Positions 53,525 to 61,687 of a stretch of DNA of 64,000 nucleotides are shown piece by piece; the first letter of the stretch is position 1, and every line of letters begins with the position of its first letter. Source of the DNA: Brachybacterium kimchii (GTDB taxonomy: Bacteria; Actinomycetota; Actinomycetes; Actinomycetales; Dermabacteraceae). The notes under the pieces are model-generated. The model was not told the origin of the DNA. It made no database searches and saw only the letters and a list, made by a program, of their open reading frames with translations. The position numbers and the translations under genes were made by a program. The stretch covers positions 3,162,001 to 3,226,000 of the forward strand of contig NZ_CP097218.1 in the NCBI RefSeq assembly GCF_023373525.1. Reading direction: 5' to 3'.

Positions 53525-54781
53525 ATGCACGCAATCCCGCGCCGCGCCTTCGCGGCGATCCCCGTGGCGAGCGCCGCGCTTCTCGGCGCCGCCGGCTGCG
53601 CCCGGTCCGGGCCCGACGACCTCTCCCTGTGGATGGTCACGCAGGACGGCGCCCAGGGCACCACCATCCAGGCACTCATCAGCGACTTCGAGAAGCGCAA
53701 CCCGGGCACGTCGATCACCCTCGAGCAGCGCTCGACCGACGACCACAAGAACGCCCTGCGCCAGTTCGCCGGCACCTACCTGGTGCCCGACATCTACTGG
53801 TACTGGGAGGGGTCCGGGCTCGGCGGGGAGCTCGTGGACGTGGGTATGAGTCGCGATCTGAGCGACGACTACACGCGCCTGGGCTGGAAGGACCGCTTCA
53901 CCGACGCGGCCCTCGCGGGCATCACCCAGTACGGCGGCTACCAGGGGGTCCCGTGGACCTTCCAGGGGCAGGGGCTCTACTACTCGAAATCGCTGTTCGC
54001 GAAGGCGGGCGTCGACAGCCCGCCGACCACCTACGACGAGCTGATCGCCGCGGCCGACGCCCTGGTGGCGGCCGGCATCACGCCCATCGAGTTCGGCGGC
54101 ACCGTGAACTGGCACGTCATGCGCCTGCTGGACTGCCTGCTTGAGACCACCTGCGGAGCCGAGCTCAATGACGCCCTGACCACGGGCGACGGGGACTGGG
54201 GGAGCGAGGGCGCCGTCACCGAGGCCTTCACCGAGCTGCGCACCTGGGGGAAGAAGTACCTCAACGACGGCTTCATGGGCATCAACAACGATGACTCCTC
54301 GCAGCTCTTCTTCACCGGCAAGGCCGCGATGGCACTGGAGGGCACCTGGTTCAACGCCTCCGTCGTGGACAACGGCATGGACCCCGACGACGTCGGCATC
54401 TTCCCGTTCCCCACCGGCACCAACCGCCTCTACGGCTTCGGCGAGGCGTTCTACATCAGCGCGAACACGAAGAAGTCCGATCTCGCTGCCCGCTTCCTCG
54501 ACTTCATGACCTCGAAGGACGGTCAGGAGATCGCGGGCGACGCCTGGTCGGCGATCTCCGTGAACGCCTCGATGCCCGTGGACGAGGACAACCCGCTGAA
54601 TCCCGTGTGGGCGCAGATCTTCGAGGACGTCGACGGCGGCATGTTCGCCAACAACGACCAGAACTTCTCGACCGCGCAGACCACCGAGTTCTGGCGCATC
54701 CAGAACGCCGTCCTCACCGGGGACATGGATCCGGCGGACGCCGGGGCGACGTTCCAGCGCTTCCGCGAGCAGGAGGGATGA
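53525..54781 (+). CDS. Extracellular substrate-binding lipoprotein (CUT1)
   Basis: 418 residues. Short signal (MHAIPRRAFAAIPVASAALL) and lipobox GAAGC at about residue 26. The mature part has the usual cluster-B binding-protein landmarks: DDLSLWMVTQDGAQGTT, VPWTFQGQGLYYSKSLF, KAAMALEGTWFNASV and YGFGEAFYISANTKK. Lies 78 bases after the nucleoside hydrolase and delivers substrate to the two permeases downstream. A nucleoside or other N-glycoside substrate is suggested by the neighbour only. Confidence 0.88.
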   Translation: MHAIPRRAFAAIPVASAALLGAAGCARSGPDDLSLWMVTQDGAQGTTIQALISDFEKRNPGTSITLEQRSTDDHKNALRQFAGTYLVPDIYWYWEGSGLGGELVDVGMSRDLSDDYTRLGWKDRFTDAALAGITQYGGYQGVPWTFQGQGLYYSKSLFAKAGVDSPPTTYDELIAAADALVAAGITPIEFGGTVNWHVMRLLDCLLETTCGAELNDALTTGDGDWGSEGAVTEAFTELRTWGKKYLNDGFMGINNDDSSQLFFTGKAAMALEGTWFNASVVDNGMDPDDVGIFPFPTGTNRLYGFGEAFYISANTKKSDLAARFLDFMTSKDGQEIAGDAWSAISVNASMPVDEDNPLNPVWAQIFEDVDGGMFANNDQNFSTAQTTEFWRIQNAVLTGDMDPADAGATFQRFREQEG

Positions 54782-54786
54782 GACCG

Positions 54787-55722
54787 ATGACGACCACCGA
54801 CGCCCGCACCGGCGCGCGCGGGAGGAGCACCCGCACGGTGCCCCCGCACCGCCGATTCCGCCTCGCCCTGCCCTATCTCGCACCGGCCCTCGTGCTCTAT
54901 GCCGTGTTCCTCGTCTACCCGATGATCGACGCCGTGCGGCTCTCGTTCTTCGAGTGGTCCGGCTTCCGCATCGAGAAGCCGGAGTTCGTGGGACTGGACA
55001 ACTACGTGCGCCTGTTCACCTCCGACCCCGTGTTCTGGACGGCGCTGCGCAACTCCGTGATCTGGGTGATCGCCTCCCTGCTGGTGCCCACCGTGATCGC
55101 CCTGCTGCTCGCCCTCGGGCTGAACCGGCGGATGCTCGGGCGCAACCTCATGCGCGCCGTCTTCTACATCCCCGCGGTGTTCGCCTCGATCACGGTCGCC
55201 GCCATGTGGCGATGGATCTACAACCCGACCCTGGGGTTCGTGAACCAGCTCCTGCACGCCGTGGGCCTGGGCGACCTCGCCCAGTCGTGGCTGGGCGACC
55301 CCCAGTTCGCTCTCGCCTCGATCTTCGTGGCGAACATCTGGCAGGCCGTGGGCTTCTCGATGGTGCTGTTCCTCGCCGGCCTGCAGAGCGTCCCCCTGGA
55401 GCTGGTGGAGGCCGCGAAGCTCGACGGCGCGGGCGCCTGGCAGCGCTTCCGCAACGTCACGGTCCCGGCGCTGCGGCCGACGACCGTCGTGGTCGTGATC
55501 CTCACGATCATCAACGCGCTCAAGGTGTTCGACCTCGTCGTCGGCCTCACCGGCGGTGGGCCCGCGCAGTCCACCCAGGTGCTCGCGCTGTGGTCCTACA
55601 CCCAGTCGTTCACCAACCACGAGTACGGCATGGGCGGCGCCGTGGCGACCGTGCTGCTGCTGGTCACCCTGGCTCTCGTGATCCCCTACATGGCCTGGTC
55701 GATGAGAGGTGACGAGTCATGA
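54787..55722 (+). CDS. ABC transporter permease, MalF type
   Basis: 311 residues. I prefer the ATG at 54787 (AGGAGG ten bases upstream) to the overlapping ATG at 54778, which would sit one base from the same binding site. Helix 1 is LALPYLAPALVLYAVFLVYP. The EAA loop is EAAKLDGAGAWQRFRNVTVP near residue 222. Ends in a four-base overlap with the MalG-type gene. Confidence 0.9.
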   Translation: MTTTDARTGARGRSTRTVPPHRRFRLALPYLAPALVLYAVFLVYPMIDAVRLSFFEWSGFRIEKPEFVGLDNYVRLFTSDPVFWTALRNSVIWVIASLLVPTVIALLLALGLNRRMLGRNLMRAVFYIPAVFASITVAAMWRWIYNPTLGFVNQLLHAVGLGDLAQSWLGDPQFALASIFVANIWQAVGFSMVLFLAGLQSVPLELVEAAKLDGAGAWQRFRNVTVPALRPTTVVVVILTIINALKVFDLVVGLTGGGPAQSTQVLALWSYTQSFTNHEYGMGGAVATVLLLVTLALVIPYMAWSMRGDES

Positions 55723-56612
55723 CCGCGATGACGACGACGCGGGCGGCGACCCGCAGGACGACTGCTCCCGTGCGCGAGCGCGAGAAGCCGCGCGACTGGG
55801 TCGGGATCGGGCTCTGGCTCGCGCTCGGCGTGACCGCGCTGATCTGGTTCGTGCCCATGCTGCTGATGTTCCTCACCTCGGTGAAGTCGAAGACCGACAT
55901 CAACGAGCTGCCCATGTGGGGCCTGCCCACGGACTGGGCCTGGGGGAACTACGCGAGCGCAGTGGAGATCGGGAACCTCTGGGTGACCGCGGGCAACAGT
56001 GCGCTGATCGCCCTGATCAAAGTGCCGCTCGGGCTGGCCATCGCGGCCGCCGCCGCGTTCGCCCTCTCGCGGATCCGCTTCCGCGGGGCGCGGATCCTGC
56101 TCGCACTGATCGCGATCGGCTCCATGATCCCCGTGCAGATCGGGCTGGGCCCGCTGTTCTCCACGATGCTCAGCGCGCACCTGTTGGATTCCCGGCTCGG
56201 GCTCGTGCTGCCCTACCTGGCCTTCGGCATCCCGTACCAGATCTTCGTGCTCTACGGCTTCTTCCGCAGCGTGCCCGAGGAGCTCGAGGAGTCCGCCCGC
56301 ATCGACGGCTCCTCGACGTTTCGGATCTTCTGGCAGATCATCCTGCCGCTCGCCAAGCCCGCGCTGGCGGCCCTGTTCGTGCTTGACTTCGTGGCCACCT
56401 GGAACGAGTACGCGATGGCGACCACGCTGTTGATCTCCCAGGACAACTACACGATCCCGCTGGCCGTGCAGTCCTTCTCCACCCAGTGGGGCACCGACTA
56501 CGGGCCGCTGAACGCCTTCATCTTCATGTCGGCGATCCCGGTGCTGCTGGTCTACCTGCTGTTCCAGCGCTACTTCGTGCAGGGTGCCTTCGCGGGCGCC
56601 GTGAAGGGATAG
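55719..56612 (+). CDS. ABC transporter permease, MalG type
   Basis: 297 residues. The first helix is GIGLWLALGVTALIWFVPML. The EAA-like loop reads ESARIDGSSTFRIFWQIIL near residue 195, and the C-terminus QGAFAGAVKG is typical. Start overlaps the upstream stop (ATGA). Final gene of the nucleoside-hydrolase operon, followed by a good hairpin. No ATPase gene accompanies it. Confidence 0.9.
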   Translation: MTAMTTTRAATRRTTAPVREREKPRDWVGIGLWLALGVTALIWFVPMLLMFLTSVKSKTDINELPMWGLPTDWAWGNYASAVEIGNLWVTAGNSALIALIKVPLGLAIAAAAAFALSRIRFRGARILLALIAIGSMIPVQIGLGPLFSTMLSAHLLDSRLGLVLPYLAFGIPYQIFVLYGFFRSVPEELEESARIDGSSTFRIFWQIILPLAKPALAALFVLDFVATWNEYAMATTLLISQDNYTIPLAVQSFSTQWGTDYGPLNAFIFMSAIPVLLVYLLFQRYFVQGAFAGAVKG

Positions 56613-56670
56613 GGGCCGACGGGCCGCGCGGGACCCGTCCGGCCTCACGCTCGGAGTCCCGTCACAGCGG

Positions 56671-56708
56671 AAGGGCCGCCCCCGAGATCTCTCTCGAGGG
56701 CGGCCCTT
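56671..56708. terminator. Strong hairpin terminator between convergent operons
   Basis: AAGGGCCGCCCCCGAG, six-base loop, CTCGAGGGCGGCCCTT: a 16-bp stem with one mismatch, flanked by A/T bases (CGGAAGGG and CCTTCTTGT). The best intrinsic terminator in the window; it can serve both the permease operon and the opposing apnO gene. Confidence 0.78.
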
Positions 56709-56792
56709 CTTGTCGACCTGACCGCCGGGCGGGCCTCCCGTCGTACGACGACGAGCCCCGAGCCCGTCGGCCCTCCGGCCGTGCGGGCGGGA

Positions 56793-57731
56793 TCAGCGCT
56801 TCACGGCGTCGATCTTCAGCATCTTGGCGATGACGGAGTCGAGCTCGGAGTCCTTCCAGATCTTCTGCCAGTCCTCGCGGATGATCGACTCGCGGCCGTA
56901 GTCCATCGCCAGCAGGCAGGCGTCGGAGAACGGGTTCGAGCCGCGCAGGGCGTTGGTGAGCGAGATGAAGATGTGGCCGTAGAAGATGGCCTTCACGGCG
57001 TCCTCGGGGATGCCCTGCTCGTTGATCGCGTAGTCCATGGAGTCCTTGAGGAACTGGCCGATCATGCAGCCGGTGGTCTCCACGAGGGTGGGCTCGAGCT
57101 GGGCGAGCTGCTTGACGGTCACCCAGTGCACGTCGATCACGGGGGCGTAGATCGCGCGGATGACGTCCTCGACGCGCTTCTTCGCGGCGGCGCGCTCGTC
57201 GTCGGCCCCGGCCGAGGCGTCCTCCTCGCCCTCGAGGGCCGCGACGACCTCCTGCGGGGCGGCGATGCCGCCGAAGGTGTCCGCCCACTCCTCGGCGCTG
57301 GTGCGCTCGAGGAACACCGAGGGGTGCGCCGGGTGGGCGCACGCCTGCAGCACGCCCTCCTGGGTGGCGAGCAGGCCCGCATAGGCGGCGGCGGGGTCCA
57401 GGGTGAGCAGCACCGAGCCGGCCTTCATCTTCGGCACGACCTGCTCGGAGACCTTCCCGAGGACCACGTCGGGCACGGCGAGGATGACGACGTCGCACTC
57501 GCCGGCGACCTCGTCGATGTCGCTCACGGTGCGGCCCAGTGCCTCGACGCGCTCGATGCCGGAGGGGGAGGACTCGCAGTAGTGGATCGTCGCGTCGGTG
57601 AGGTTGAGGTTGTTGGACACGCGCGTGCCCATCTTCCCGGCGGCGCCGACGACGGCGACGGTGAGGCTCGCGTCGAGCTCGACGCTCTTGCCCTTGAGCG
57701 GGTTCAGGTCACGGCTGTCGGTGGTGGTCAT
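56793..57731 (-). CDS. apnO: D-apionate oxidoisomerase
   Basis: 312 residues. SLTVAVVGAAGKMGTRVSNN is the NAD-binding loop, DVVILAVPDVVLGKVSEQVV the following Rossmann part. The C-terminal helical domain (VTVKQLAQLEPTLVETTGCM, FYGHIFISLTNALRG) is the 'phosphogluconate dehydrogenase C-terminal' type that defines ApnO. ApnO converts D-apionate to 3-oxo-isoapionate. GGAGGA precedes the ATG. Co-directional with the TIM-barrel decarboxylase upstream, and near an apionolactonase, which strongly supports the assignment. Confidence 0.78.
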   Translation of the reverse strand: MTTTDSRDLNPLKGKSVELDASLTVAVVGAAGKMGTRVSNNLNLTDATIHYCESSPSGIERVEALGRTVSDIDEVAGECDVVILAVPDVVLGKVSEQVVPKMKAGSVLLTLDPAAAYAGLLATQEGVLQACAHPAHPSVFLERTSAEEWADTFGGIAAPQEVVAALEGEEDASAGADDERAAAKKRVEDVIRAIYAPVIDVHWVTVKQLAQLEPTLVETTGCMIGQFLKDSMDYAINEQGIPEDAVKAIFYGHIFISLTNALRGSNPFSDACLLAMDYGRESIIREDWQKIWKDSELDSVIAKMLKIDAVKR

Positions 57732-57830
57732 GGAGTCCTCCTGGTCGGTGGTGGATGAGTGGGTGGTCGAGTGGTCGGTGGGTCGGAGCTGCAGGCTGAA
57801 CGGAGCGTGCCGTCGGCGCGCGCCGACGGT

Positions 57831-58628
57831 TCAGCGGCGTGCGCGCAGGGCGGCGAGCGTCGCCTCGGTCCAGTCGCGCTCGCGGGCGATCGTGGTCGCG
57901 GCATCGCCCTGCCAGGGCAGCCAGTGCTCGGCGATCGCGGCGGGACGTCGGCCCTCGCGGTAGACGGCGTCGAGCTCGTGATCGAGGTTCAGCAGGCCCT
58001 CGCCCATGCGGGCGCCGGAGAAGGTGAAGCCCACCCAGCCCTCCTGGCGGGCGAAGCGGAAGTCCTTGACGTGCAGGTCGAGGGTGAACGGGGCGGCGGC
58101 GTCGATGACGTCGTCCGGGTGCTCGAGGGCGGAGACGCAGTTGCCGGGGTCCAGGCAGATCCCCACGAGCGGGGAGTCCAGGGCGCGCACGATCCGCAGC
58201 AGGTCCTCCGTGGGCAGCTGCTCGTAGGTCTCGAGGGCGAGGGCGATGCCGGAGGACTCGAGCAGGGGGAGCGTGGTGCGCAGGGCGAGGACCGCCTGCT
58301 CGATGCCCCCGGAGACCTCATGGGTCTGGATCATCGAGCGCAGCACGCGCACATCGAGGGCACGGGCGATCGCGAGATACCGGGCGAGGTGGTCGGGATC
58401 GATCGTCCGGGTGCCGAGCTCGAGGCGCAGTCCATGCCGTGCGGCGCGCTCGCGCAGGGTGGCCAGCTCGTCCGCATCGGCGTCCTCGATGCGCGGATCG
58501 TCGCAGATCTGGAAGACGTCGCAGCCCAGCTGCGCGGCGCGGTCGATCATGTCCGCGATGCCGAGGCGATCGGGGTTGCGCTCGCTGCCCTCCCAGAACA
58601 GGGCGTAGCTGCCGATGCCGATGTCCAT
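57831..58628 (-). CDS. oiaX: TIM-barrel 3-oxo-isoapionate decarboxylase candidate
   Basis: 265 residues from the ATG at 58628 (MDIGIGSYALFWEG), the N-terminus expected for xylose-isomerase-like barrels; the GTG-initiated extension to 58679 is less likely. Metal ligands would be Glu in IALALETYEQLP, Asp in GICLDPGNC, His in LDLHVKDF and Glu in AIAEHWLP. Encoded 99 bases before apnO. In known apionate pathways a decarboxylase, OiaX, turns 3-oxo-isoapionate into L-erythrulose; position beside apnO makes this the best reading, though another isomerase role cannot be excluded. Confidence 0.65.
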   Translation of the reverse strand: MDIGIGSYALFWEGSERNPDRLGIADMIDRAAQLGCDVFQICDDPRIEDADADELATLRERAARHGLRLELGTRTIDPDHLARYLAIARALDVRVLRSMIQTHEVSGGIEQAVLALRTTLPLLESSGIALALETYEQLPTEDLLRIVRALDSPLVGICLDPGNCVSALEHPDDVIDAAAPFTLDLHVKDFRFARQEGWVGFTFSGARMGEGLLNLDHELDAVYREGRRPAAIAEHWLPWQGDAATTIARERDWTEATLAALRARR

Positions 58629-58750
58629 CCGGCGGTCAGAACTCCTGCCCTCGGCCACTCGCGTCACCTCTCGCCTCACCTCGTCGTGGCGCGGGGGCGG
58701 TGACGCCGCCCGCGGTCGTGATGGGTCCAGGGTAGGCGCGGGAGCGCATA

Positions 58751-58770
58751 TTGGTCAACCGGTTGAGCGA
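58751..58770 (-). promoter_or_regulatory. Strong set-B operator and promoter before oiaX-apnO
   Basis: TTGGTCAACCGGTTGAGCGA matches the set-B palindrome at 18 of 20 positions. On the minus strand TTGACC within it is a fair -35, with TACCCT 18 bases further as -10. It lies about 120 bases before the oiaX start. A FadR-type repressor bound here would cover the -35. Confidence 0.65.
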
Positions 58771-58919
58771 CGAGGGGTGTGCGGAGGGCTCACGCAGGAG
58801 CCAGGGCCAGGGGGAGGCGGAGGCGGAGACGGTCGGCAGGGTCTCGGCGTCGACAACTCGGCCCTGGCGGCGGTTCGTGCGGCTTCGGCTGCGGCCCTGG
58901 ACGGTGCTGCGCGCCGACC
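58771..58919. other. Spacer between fadR-like gene and the oiaX promoter
   Basis: About 150 bases, GA/GC-rich (GGCGGAGGCGGAG tract near 58815), holding no recognised gene or terminator. The upstream operon's 3' end falls here. Confidence 0.35.
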
Positions 58920-59657
58920 TCAGTCCTCGGTGGCCTCGAGGATCCGGTCGCGGGCGGTCGCCATGTGCGCGACCATCGCCGAGGCCGCGCGCTCGCCGTT
59001 GCCCTCCTCGAGGGCGGCGAGGATCTTCGCGTGCTCCGCGTGGGCGGCCTCCATGTCCTCGCGGTCGCGCACGGCGCGGTCGTTGTAGACGCGCAGGAGG
59101 CTGCGGGTGACCTGCAGCAGGTCGGTGAGCATGGCGTTGTCGGCCGCGGTGGCGAGCACCTCGTGGAAGGCGGCGTCGGCCGCGACGAAGGCCTTGAGGT
59201 CCTCGAGGCTCTCGGCCATGGTCGCCGTGGTGCCGCGCAGCGTCTCGAGCTGCTCCGTCGAGATCCTGTCGGCCGCCAGACGCGCCGTGTAACTCTCGAG
59301 CCCCGCGCGCAGCTCGTTGAGCTGATCGGTGTTCTGCTTGCCGATCATGAGGCCCCAGCGCAGGGTCTGCGGGAGCAGGTCGCTCGCGGATCCGCGCAGG
59401 TAGGTGCCCGATCCCGGCCGCACGTCGACGATCCCCAGGATCTCGAGGGCCGCGAGGGCCTCGCGCACCGCCGAGCGGCCCACGCCGAGTGCGCTCGCGA
59501 GTTGGCGCTCCGGGGGAAGGCGCGTGCCGGGGGCGACGTCACCGCCGGTCAGGAGCTCCAGCAGACGACGTGCGACCTCGGAGACAGGGGTGCCGGCGGG
59601 CACTGCTGCCAGCGACGATGCGATCGCGTCGGAGGCGCTGTCGGAGAAGGCGGGCAT
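58920..59657 (-). CDS. GntR family regulator, FadR subfamily
   Basis: 245 residues. The winged helix is RLPPERQLASALGVGRSAVR followed by EALAALEILGIVDVRPGSGT, typical of FadR/LldR/PdhR-type repressors. The FCD domain carries FVAADAAFHEVLATAADNAM and AAHAEHAKILAALEEGN with the Asp/His metal set. It starts 12 bases after the apnL stop in the same operon, without a strong binding site of its own. The family usually binds TGGT...ACCA palindromes, which fits the set-B sites. Confidence 0.88.
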   Translation of the reverse strand: MPAFSDSASDAIASSLAAVPAGTPVSEVARRLLELLTGGDVAPGTRLPPERQLASALGVGRSAVREALAALEILGIVDVRPGSGTYLRGSASDLLPQTLRWGLMIGKQNTDQLNELRAGLESYTARLAADRISTEQLETLRGTTATMAESLEDLKAFVAADAAFHEVLATAADNAMLTDLLQVTRSLLRVYNDRAVRDREDMEAAHAEHAKILAALEEGNGERAASAMVAHMATARDRILEATED

Positions 59658-59669
59658 GAGGCGAAGGTA

Positions 59670-61670
59670 TCAAGCCCGCGGGGCGGGTTCGGTCCCATCC
59701 GCGGGGTGGTGCTCCGGGTTCCGCGACACCCGGTCCTCGACGGCCGTGCCCACGGCGTCGATCCGGCGCACGGTGCCCGCAGGCACGCGCAGGGGCGATC
59801 CGTCATCGCCGTCCGCTGCCACCTCCCAGTCCTCGAGCCGGGCGTTGACCAGCAGCACCTCGTCCTCGCACGCGATCAGGGCGGTGCCGGGGCCGCCCGG
59901 GCTGCGCACCACGCGCACCTCCCGCCCCGACCGGGTCGCGAGCGCGACCAGGAGCTCGCCCAACGGCGTCAGCGGGGACTGCGCGTCGTCGGTGAGCACA
60001 CCCCGAGGACCGGCGAGCTCGCCCAGGGTGACCGTCCCGACGCCGGCGTGCGCGGCCTCCGCGAGGGCGGCGGCGGCCCAGGCGGCCGCCCAGGTGGTGC
60101 GCTGCCGGGGATCCGTGCTGCCGGGCACGAGGTGCGCGCCCCAGCCCGACGCGTCGCCGCGATCGACGAGCTCCGCCTGCGTCGCGACCGCGTTCACCCG
60201 CGGGCGCAGCGTGAGCGGGCCGAGGTGCAGCCGCGCCGTCGGCCGCAGCATCCGCGCCGAGGCGAGCACGTCGCCCAGGGCTGCCACGCTCTCGGCCACG
60301 TGCCAGTTCTCGCGCATGTGCATCTGCGGGGTCGAGGGGAAGGAGAGCAGGGCCGCGTCGGGGATCGCGTGGATTTCCCGGTTGAGCTCGGTGAAGTGGG
60401 TGCGCGCGCCCGCGACGAGCTCCGCGTCGCGTCCCCGGGAGGCGGTGCGCAGGCGCTCCCAGAGCTCGGCCGTCGTCACGTGGCGCGCCTCGTCGACGAT
60501 GCCGATCCGACGCACGGGCAGGCCCGCCGCATCGGCCGCAGCGAGGAGTCCGGGGACGTCGGTGCTCTCGGAGGCGATGATCCGCAGGTCGACGGGAAGG
60601 CCCGTCGCGGCGGCCTCGCGGGCGGCAGCGGCCAGCACCCGTTCGGGGTCGAACCGCTCGCTGACCTCGACCATCAGGTGGTCGAAGCCGGCGTCGGCCG
60701 AGATCGGCAGCGGACCGCCGCTGCGCACCGCGGCCGCCTCCGTGGTGGCGCCCAGACCCAGGCGCGGGAAGGTGCACGGGGCGGCCGCGGCGAGCAGATC
60801 CGCCAGGCGCACGGGCGCGGACGGCCGACGAGCGGGCCGCGTCGGTGCGGTCGGCGCCGGAGCCGAGTGCGCCGAGGCGGCCTGGTCCGGCGCGGCCTGC
60901 GGCGCAGCGGCCGACGGCTCCGGGACCAGGGTGATCTCCTGGGTGACGCTCTCGCCGGCGGCGACCTCGTAGGGGAAGGGCAGGGCGAGCGGCCGCGAGT
61001 AGATCTTGAAGCTCGCGTCGGTCCAGTTCCGCTGGTCCTCCATCTCGAACACGTCGCCGAGCAGCTCGAGGCGCGCGCGCTCCCCGGCATGGTCGAGGTC
61101 GAGGGCCCGGATGTCGAACAGCGGCTGCCACGGGGAGATCTGCCGGGGGAACCGGAAGTCCCGCCGATCACCGCGGACGGTGGTCACGACCGCGTCGTCG
61201 CCCGCCATGGCCCGCGGGAGCATCGCTGTGAGGCCCACACGGTTCGTGGTCAGCGCGGCATCGGGAGTGATCGTGAAGCGCAGGCTCAGGCGCTCGGGCG
61301 TCACCGTCAGCACCGAGAGCGCGTTCGCCTCGCCGCCCGCGCCGGCGTACCGCACGCGCAGCGTGCGGGTCAGGGACGCGGCGGCGTCGTCGGGAGCGGG
61401 CGCGTCGTCGGCCCCGGGGCCCGTCCACTCCTCCTCGAGCACCTGCGGGGGCACGGTGTCCCAGTCGCGGTCGCGCAGCGCGGGTCGCACGGATTCCAGC
61501 AGCACCGTGCCGCGCCAGGCGATCTCGCTGATCTCGTCGCCCTCGGAGCGCAGGGACCAGGGCCCGAGGCGGTGCGCCGTGCGGGGATCGGCGATCGTCT
61601 CTCCGCTGGGGGCGCTGGGGGCGCTGAGGGCGAAGGGCGTCTCGGCCATGGGCTCTGCTCCGTCGGTCAT
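59670..61670 (-). CDS. apnL: D-apionate lactonase (apionolactonase)
   Basis: 666 residues. The N-terminal beta-rich domain contains DVFEMEDQRNWTDASFKIYS (about residue 213), a signature I associate with the ApnL family. An Ala/Pro-rich linker (about 255-290) precedes a glycosidase-like TIM barrel (FDHLMVEVSERFDP, AGARTHFTELNREIHAIPDA) and a short C-terminal beta domain. ApnL opens D-apionolactone to D-apionate. Start ATG at 61670 behind GAGGAGGAG, 17 bases after the MFS stop. Position next to FadR and near apnO/oiaX agrees with function. Confidence 0.75.
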   Translation of the reverse strand: MTDGAEPMAETPFALSAPSAPSGETIADPRTAHRLGPWSLRSEGDEISEIAWRGTVLLESVRPALRDRDWDTVPPQVLEEEWTGPGADDAPAPDDAAASLTRTLRVRYAGAGGEANALSVLTVTPERLSLRFTITPDAALTTNRVGLTAMLPRAMAGDDAVVTTVRGDRRDFRFPRQISPWQPLFDIRALDLDHAGERARLELLGDVFEMEDQRNWTDASFKIYSRPLALPFPYEVAAGESVTQEITLVPEPSAAAPQAAPDQAASAHSAPAPTAPTRPARRPSAPVRLADLLAAAAPCTFPRLGLGATTEAAAVRSGGPLPISADAGFDHLMVEVSERFDPERVLAAAAREAAATGLPVDLRIIASESTDVPGLLAAADAAGLPVRRIGIVDEARHVTTAELWERLRTASRGRDAELVAGARTHFTELNREIHAIPDAALLSFPSTPQMHMRENWHVAESVAALGDVLASARMLRPTARLHLGPLTLRPRVNAVATQAELVDRGDASGWGAHLVPGSTDPRQRTTWAAAWAAAALAEAAHAGVGTVTLGELAGPRGVLTDDAQSPLTPLGELLVALATRSGREVRVVRSPGGPGTALIACEDEVLLVNARLEDWEVAADGDDGSPLRVPAGTVRRIDAVGTAVEDRVSRNPEHHPADGTEPAPRA

Positions 61671-61687
61671 GGACTCTCCTCCTCGGG

